Origin: Chamaesiphon sp. 341R_metabat_111
GTDB lineage: Bacteria; Cyanobacteriota; Cyanobacteriia; Cyanobacteriales; Chamaesiphonaceae
Direction: 5' to 3'
NCBI GenBank assembly: GCA_025351825.1
Contig: JANXVE010000109.1
Location: 1-47,149 of the forward strand
DNA length: 47,149 bases
Below the pieces are notes generated by a model. That model was not told the DNA's origin. It worked only from the letters and a program-made list of their open reading frames with translations, and ran no database searches. How positions within the stretch are numbered: the stretch's first letter is position 1; each line of letters starts with the position of its first letter. The position numbers and the translations under genes were made by a program. Below, piece after piece: positions 44,162 to 47,149 of this stretch.

Positions 44162-44426
44162 GCGGAGATCTTTACCCCACCCAACCTCCCCTTAGAAAGC
44201 TACCGTGTATACACAAGTCCAAAATCGATCCACACAAGTCTTGAAACCATTGCTGGGCAAAGATTTGCGAAATCAATTTGATTCGCAATAATTCTAGCTT
44301 ATTGCGAATGAATAACGAGGAATCACGGTTTGAAAGATCTCAATATCGATCGAATCCAGTTCAATCCGACTTGTGTATACACGGTAGTTTCTAAGGGGAG
44401 GGCTACCGTCGGGTAAAGGTCTACGC
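44162..44426. mobile_element. Inverted-repeat element B1 carrying element A2 at its apex
   Basis: The outer arms read GCGGAGATCTTTACCCCACC (44162 on) and GGGTAAAGGTCTACGC at the right end, closing over about 38 bp with a few mismatches. The inner 13-bp arms CTCCCCTTAGAAA (44186-44198) and TTTCTAAGGGGAG (44388-44400) are perfect. Element A2 lies between them. Without A2 the apex would read TTAGAAAGCTAGTTTCTAA if one TA copy is kept. Element B2 at 44885 shares the outer sequence. Confidence 0.75.
44200..44387. mobile_element. Non-autonomous inverted-repeat element A2 (188 bp)
   Basis: Same 19-bp terminal inverted repeats as A1 (CTACCGTGTATACACAAGT) with an unrelated interior. The interior has a perfect 11-bp hairpin ATTCGCAATAA (44281-44291) and TTATTGCGAAT (44299-44309), and the preceding TTTGCGAAATCAA could pair with the first arm instead. 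No open frame of significance. Confidence 0.75.
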
Positions 44427-44466
44427 ACCAAATCAACCAAACTGCTTCTGCTCACTAAAAGGATGA

Positions 44467-44841
44467 TTACGGCAACCCTCGTAAAATACAAATCATCTGC
44501 GAAATCGCCTCGATCGTCGCATCCAACTCTTCATACACCTGTCGATTTGTAAACCTTGAAAACCTAATTCCACTAGATTCAATCCAAGACTGTCGCTCCC
44601 TATCTGCAACTTCTGCACCATCAGTAAAATGGCTATCTCCATCTATTTCAATTGCTAACTTAATCTCAACAGCATAAGAATCGATAACAAACGCGCCGAC
44701 ACTATACTGTCGTCGGAACTTACAATTCTCAATTTGCTTCCCTTTTAGTCTCGCTCAAACTAATTGCTCGGCTGGTGGCATATTATTCCGCAGCGATTGT
44801 CGTTTATCTTTTTCAGATGTTTTATTATACAGCGTTGTCAT
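44467..44841 (-). pseudogene. DUF559 endonuclease-like gene with an internal stop
   Basis: From ATG 44841 to TAA 44467-44469 the frame gives 124 codons with a single TGA at 44755-44757. The reading is NNMPPAEQLV, stop, ARLKGKQIENCKFRRQYSVG and so on through VEIKLAIEIDGDSHF and DRERQSWIESSGIRF, matching the DUF559 restriction-endonuclease-fold family. Family members have a Trp at or near the position of the stop (QLLWxxLR-type), so TGG to TGA is the likely change. The rest of the reading frame is intact, so inactivation is probably recent. No methyltransferase or partner gene is nearby. Confidence 0.8.
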
Positions 44842-44884
44842 TACTGCAATTTATTTGAATTAATAGTAGATTTGTAGAATTAGA

Positions 44885-45027
44885 GCGGAGATCTTTACCC
44901 CACCCTAGCCCTCCCCTTATAAAGGGGAGGGAACAGGAAAATGCCACAGGAATAAATCTATATCTCTCGATCGAGATCTTACTCCTCCCCTTTATAAGGG
45001 GAGGTTGGGTGGGGTAAAGATCCACGC
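44885..45027. mobile_element. Inverted-repeat element B2
   Basis: Two B units in opposite orientation: 44885-44935 (GCGGAGATCTTTACCCCACC, then CCTAGCCCTCCCCTTATAAA) and 44981-45027 in reverse, ending TAAAGATCCACGC. The symmetry extends a few bases further to about 44879 and 45034. The interior of about 45 bases is unique. No coding capacity. Each unit has its own CTCCCCTTATAAAGGGGAG-type hairpin. Confidence 0.75.
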
Positions 45028-45069
45028 TGTAATTCAACATGATTTGCGGGGGAATATTCTGGAGTTGTG

Positions 45070-45122
45070 GCGTAGATTTTTACCCCACCCTAGCCCTCCC
45101 CTTGGAAAGGGGAGGGGACAGG
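45070..45122. repeat. Single B unit at the chlB stop
   Basis: GCGTAGATTTTTACCCCACC is followed by CTAGCCCTCCCCTTGGAAAG and GGGAGGGGACAGG. The CCCTCCCC/GGGGAGGG hairpin lies about ten bases downstream of the chlB stop codon on the minus strand and could double as a terminator. It is the third B copy within 1 kb. Confidence 0.7.
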
Positions 45123-45124
45123 AA

Positions 45125-46651
45125 CTATGCACCAACAGCTTCTTTTGCCGCATACATTACTTCTAGAGTAATGATATCCTGACCCCGATCGCGTGCAAAT
45201 TTCTCAGTATTGCGTTTGACTTTACCGCGCACAAATCCAGGCACCTTATTCAATTCAGCTTGCGCCTCTTTATTCCAACCTAAGTCAGAATCAGCAGAGA
45301 TACCTTTAGTAATTACTTCCTTAGTATCATGTCCGCCGAAGATTTCTAACAGGTGATCTTCCATCCCCAATGTGAAGGAATTGTAGATCAGATCTACAAC
45401 TTGATTCGTACCTTCATAGCCCAAGAATGGTTTATAGCCAATCGGGAAATTCTGAACGTGAATTGGTGCGGAAATCACGCCCGTCGGAATATTTAGGCGT
45501 TTACCCACATGGCGTTCCATTTGGGTACCAAAGATTGCTGAGGGTTCACTTTGAGCGATTCGATCGCCAATTAAGCCATGATCGTCTGAGATAATTACTT
45601 CATCACAGTAGCCCTCAACTTCTTTGCGGAACCACTCTTCATCTGGCTTGCAGAAAGTCCCCGCCCAGACGACGTGAATCCCCATTTCGCGGGTGAGAAT
45701 TTTGGTAATCGCCGCTGCGTGAGTCGCATCACCATATACTACCGCTTTCTTGCCAGTGAGATTCTGACAGTCGATCGAGCGCGAGAACCACGCCGCCTGA
45801 GAGACGTGGATCGTTTGCTCGTTGATAAAGTCTTCATAATTTACATCCGCACCACCTGCATTCAGGATGGTTTGAATCTTGCGAATGCAGCGGGCGGTTT
45901 CGACTACACCCATTGGGGTAATATCGACGCAGGGCATCCCAAATTCCGCCGCGAGGTAGTCTGTGGTCATCGGCCCCAATTCGCGGTAGGGTGCGAGGTT
46001 AAACCAGGCTTGGGGCAGACTTTTGAGTTCAGTAACCGTCGCGCCTTCGGGGATAACTGCATTGATCGTAATTCCCAATTCACCCATCAACTTTTTGAGT
46101 TCGGTGCAGTCATGGTTATTGTGGAACGCCAGAGTTGAAATCCCAATAATATTTACCGAAGGCTTCTCTGTCTTTTGAGTAACTAAATCGCCCTTCTTGC
46201 GTCCCTTCTCGATGTAAAATTGGACGATCTGCTGTAGGGTACGATCGGCAGCCTGCATCTCATTGAAGCGATAATGATTGACATCCGCTAGCAGTACATC
46301 AGCTTTGGCTTCGAGGGATGCACGTTGAACGAAGTTCGCGAGATCTTCTTGGAGAATACTGGAGGTACAGGTAGGGGTAAGGACGATCAAATCTGGATGT
46401 TCTTCGGCATCTTTGCGAGTGATATTATCAACCACCTTCTCCTGAGAACCGCGCGAGAGCACATGTCGATCGACTACGCTGGTAGTGACTGGTGTAAAAT
46501 CTCGTTCCCGCGATAGCATCGATCGCATCACGTTGAAATAATCATCGCCGATCGGGGCGTGCATGATCGCATGAACATTTTTAAAAGAAGTCGCGACGCG
46601 CAAAGTCCCGATGTGAGCGGGAGCAGCGTACATCCAATAAGCTAGTTTCAT
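45125..46651 (-). CDS. chlB: Light-independent protochlorophyllide reductase subunit B (ChlB)
   Basis: A 508-residue subunit of DPOR, the oxygen-sensitive enzyme that reduces protochlorophyllide in the dark. From ATG 46651 it starts [20 protein letters not shown] and the cluster-ligand Asp falls at residue 36 ([12 protein letters not shown]), where ChlB provides the unusual aspartate ligand of the 4Fe-4S cluster. This supports the chosen start and rejects a TTG or ATG 18 codons upstream. [17 protein letters not shown] and the ChlB C-terminal segment with [20 protein letters not shown] are present. chlL and chlN are not in the window, as is common for cyanobacterial chlB. Confidence 0.96.
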   Translation of the reverse strand: MKLAYWMYAAPAHIGTLRVATSFKNVHAIMHAPIGDDYFNVMRSMLSRERDFTPVTTSVVDRHVLSRGSQEKVVDNITRKDAEEHPDLIVLTPTCTSSILQEDLANFVQRASLEAKADVLLADVNHYRFNEMQAADRTLQQIVQFYIEKGRKKGDLVTQKTEKPSVNIIGISTLAFHNNHDCTELKKLMGELGITINAVIPEGATVTELKSLPQAWFNLAPYRELGPMTTDYLAAEFGMPCVDITPMGVVETARCIRKIQTILNAGGADVNYEDFINEQTIHVSQAAWFSRSIDCQNLTGKKAVVYGDATHAAAITKILTREMGIHVVWAGTFCKPDEEWFRKEVEGYCDEVIISDDHGLIGDRIAQSEPSAIFGTQMERHVGKRLNIPTGVISAPIHVQNFPIGYKPFLGYEGTNQVVDLIYNSFTLGMEDHLLEIFGGHDTKEVITKGISADSDLGWNKEAQAELNKVPGFVRGKVKRNTEKFARDRGQDIITLEVMYAAKEAVGA

Positions 46652-46882
46652 ATCTCTTTGCCTTAATCCTGTGTCGATCGGTCGATTCTGTTTAAATTGT
46701 TGCAAACAAATCGGACTTTAAGCACGACCTTGGTGAAAATTTAACTTAATATATAGAAACAATCACAAAATACTCCAAACTTAATCTGAGTAAAAGTTTC
46801 GGTTCAGTAGCAGATCGACAAATAATTTAATTATTCGCAATAGTTATTGATGGTTTACAAAATGCTCCCATAGAACAACAGC

Positions 46883-47041
46883 ATGGATCGAATAAAAACT
46901 GTCGACCGATTAGCCGAGCTGGCTAGATTATTTTTCCGATTGGGGTTAACTGGGTTTGGTGGTCCCAATGCTCATATTGCGATGATGGAAGATGAAGTTG
47001 TCAATCGTCCAGCAATTCTAAATTTGGGCAATTCAGGATGA
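46883..47041 (+). pseudogene. Chromate transporter ChrA, N-terminal fragment
   Basis: From ATG 46883 the frame reads MDRIKTVDRLAELARLFFRL, then GLTGFGGPNAHIAMMEDEVV and NR, which is the ChrA N-terminus (FGGPxAHIAMMxDEVVxRR). After Arg42 (47006-47008) the match ends and a stop follows at 47039-47041. The remaining family (about 350-400 residues) is missing. An insertion near 47009 is the simplest reading, given the reading frame that starts at 47090. The gene is divergent from chlB, with 231 bases between the two starts. Confidence 0.7.
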
Positions 47042-47089
47042 GTTGGCAGTTGTGAGGGGTTCAAACTCATCAAGCATAAAAGAAAATAG

Positions 47090-47149
47090 ATGCTGCCAGC
47101 TATCAAAGACAAAATAGGTAGTCAAAGTTCGCAGATCGTGGAAAAAGCG
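47090..47149 (+). CDS. Partial reading frame at the window edge, possible transposase
   Basis: The last 60 bases are open from ATG 47090: MLPAIKDKIGSQSSQIVEKA, continuing past the window. I cannot assign the family from 20 residues. Its position right after the broken chrA, with about 80 bases in between that could hold an IS left end (CAATTCAGGATGAGTTGGCA), makes a transposase gene plausible. Confidence 0.3.
   Translation, partial: MLPAIKDKIGSQSSQIVEKA

Noticed and set aside
44755-44757. TGA in the DUF559 gene as a selenocysteine codon
   Set aside because: The family has no selenocysteine members that I know, and no SECIS-like hairpin is evident directly after the codon. A nonsense mutation of Trp explains it.
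45674-46138. 154-residue open frame antisense to chlB
   Set aside because: chlB is conserved along the whole stretch. The antisense translation has no recognisable domain.
1-47149. tRNA, rRNA, tmRNA or other structured RNA genes
   Set aside because: No sequence with tRNA TPsiC or anticodon-arm features, and no rRNA segment, was found while reading the intergenic regions. A covariance-model scan was not possible and would be the decisive check.

Overview
The window is cyanobacterial chromosome. Direct markers are light-independent protochlorophyllide reductase subunit B (chlB), a ferrochelatase with a C-terminal chlorophyll-a/b-binding (LHC-like) helix, an HO1-type heme oxygenase, an efp-accB pair, a nusB-ftsY-PP2C run and several families so far seen mainly in cyanobacteria (DUF3153 lipoprotein, DUF4388/PatA-like response regulator). 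The DNA is rich in CGATCG/GCGATCGC (HIP1-type) words and in short interspersed repeats, both typical of large cyanobacterial genomes. A Chamaesiphon-like or related unicellular/colonial lineage is a guess from word usage only.

Layout. 1-6.3 kb: glycolate oxidase Fe-S subunit (glcF, +), then a minus-strand run of a DUF3153 lipoprotein, a GT39-type membrane glycosyltransferase, cydA and cydB (bd-type quinol oxidase). 6.4-10.1 kb: nusB, ftsY and a GAF+PP2C (RsbU-like) phosphatase (+). 10.2-15.8 kb: TPR protein, hemH, SpoIIM-like membrane protein, heme oxygenase and a duplicated four-helix-bundle membrane sensor with no output domain. 16-20.5 kb: glgA, Nudix hydrolase, TldD/PmbA protease and Hsp33. 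20.6-26.8 kb: SIMPL protein, PatA-like response regulator, epoxide-hydrolase-like enzyme (preceded by a coding-looking stretch without a start codon), PlsC-like acyltransferase, RsbW-like ATPase, efp and accB. 26.9-34.5 kb: a long minus-strand series (GerMN protein, DUF2993 protein, proS, DUF433 protein, J-domain protein, retropepsin-like protein, MlaD/MCE protein). 34.7-43.6 kb: CLC-type channel/antiporter, two proteins without assigned function, PrxQ, tmk, SLH protein, MFS transporter, DUF5009 acyltransferase-like protein and an ABC ATPase. 43.6-45.1 kb: an insertion hot spot with nested inverted-repeat elements, a beheaded ABC exporter and a DUF559 nuclease pseudogene. 45.1-47.1 kb: chlB and, divergent from it, a chrA gene cut after 42 codons, apparently by a mobile element whose first gene starts at the window edge.

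Most genes are ordinary housekeeping or conserved cyanobacterial genes. The unusual biology lies in repeat ecology: (i) two elements with the same 19-bp terminal inverted repeat (CTACCGTGTATACACAAGT) but unrelated interiors, one sitting exactly at the apex of another inverted-repeat element; (ii) a dispersed GGGTACCC/GGGCACCC palindrome family with a conserved tail; (iii) pyrimidine-rich heptamer arrays that run up to or close to the start codons of several genes; and (iv) a dispersed repeat that supplies the last ten codons of the CLC protein. No tRNA, rRNA, CRISPR array or recognisable riboswitch was found. I did not find a coherent new defence or metabolic system.
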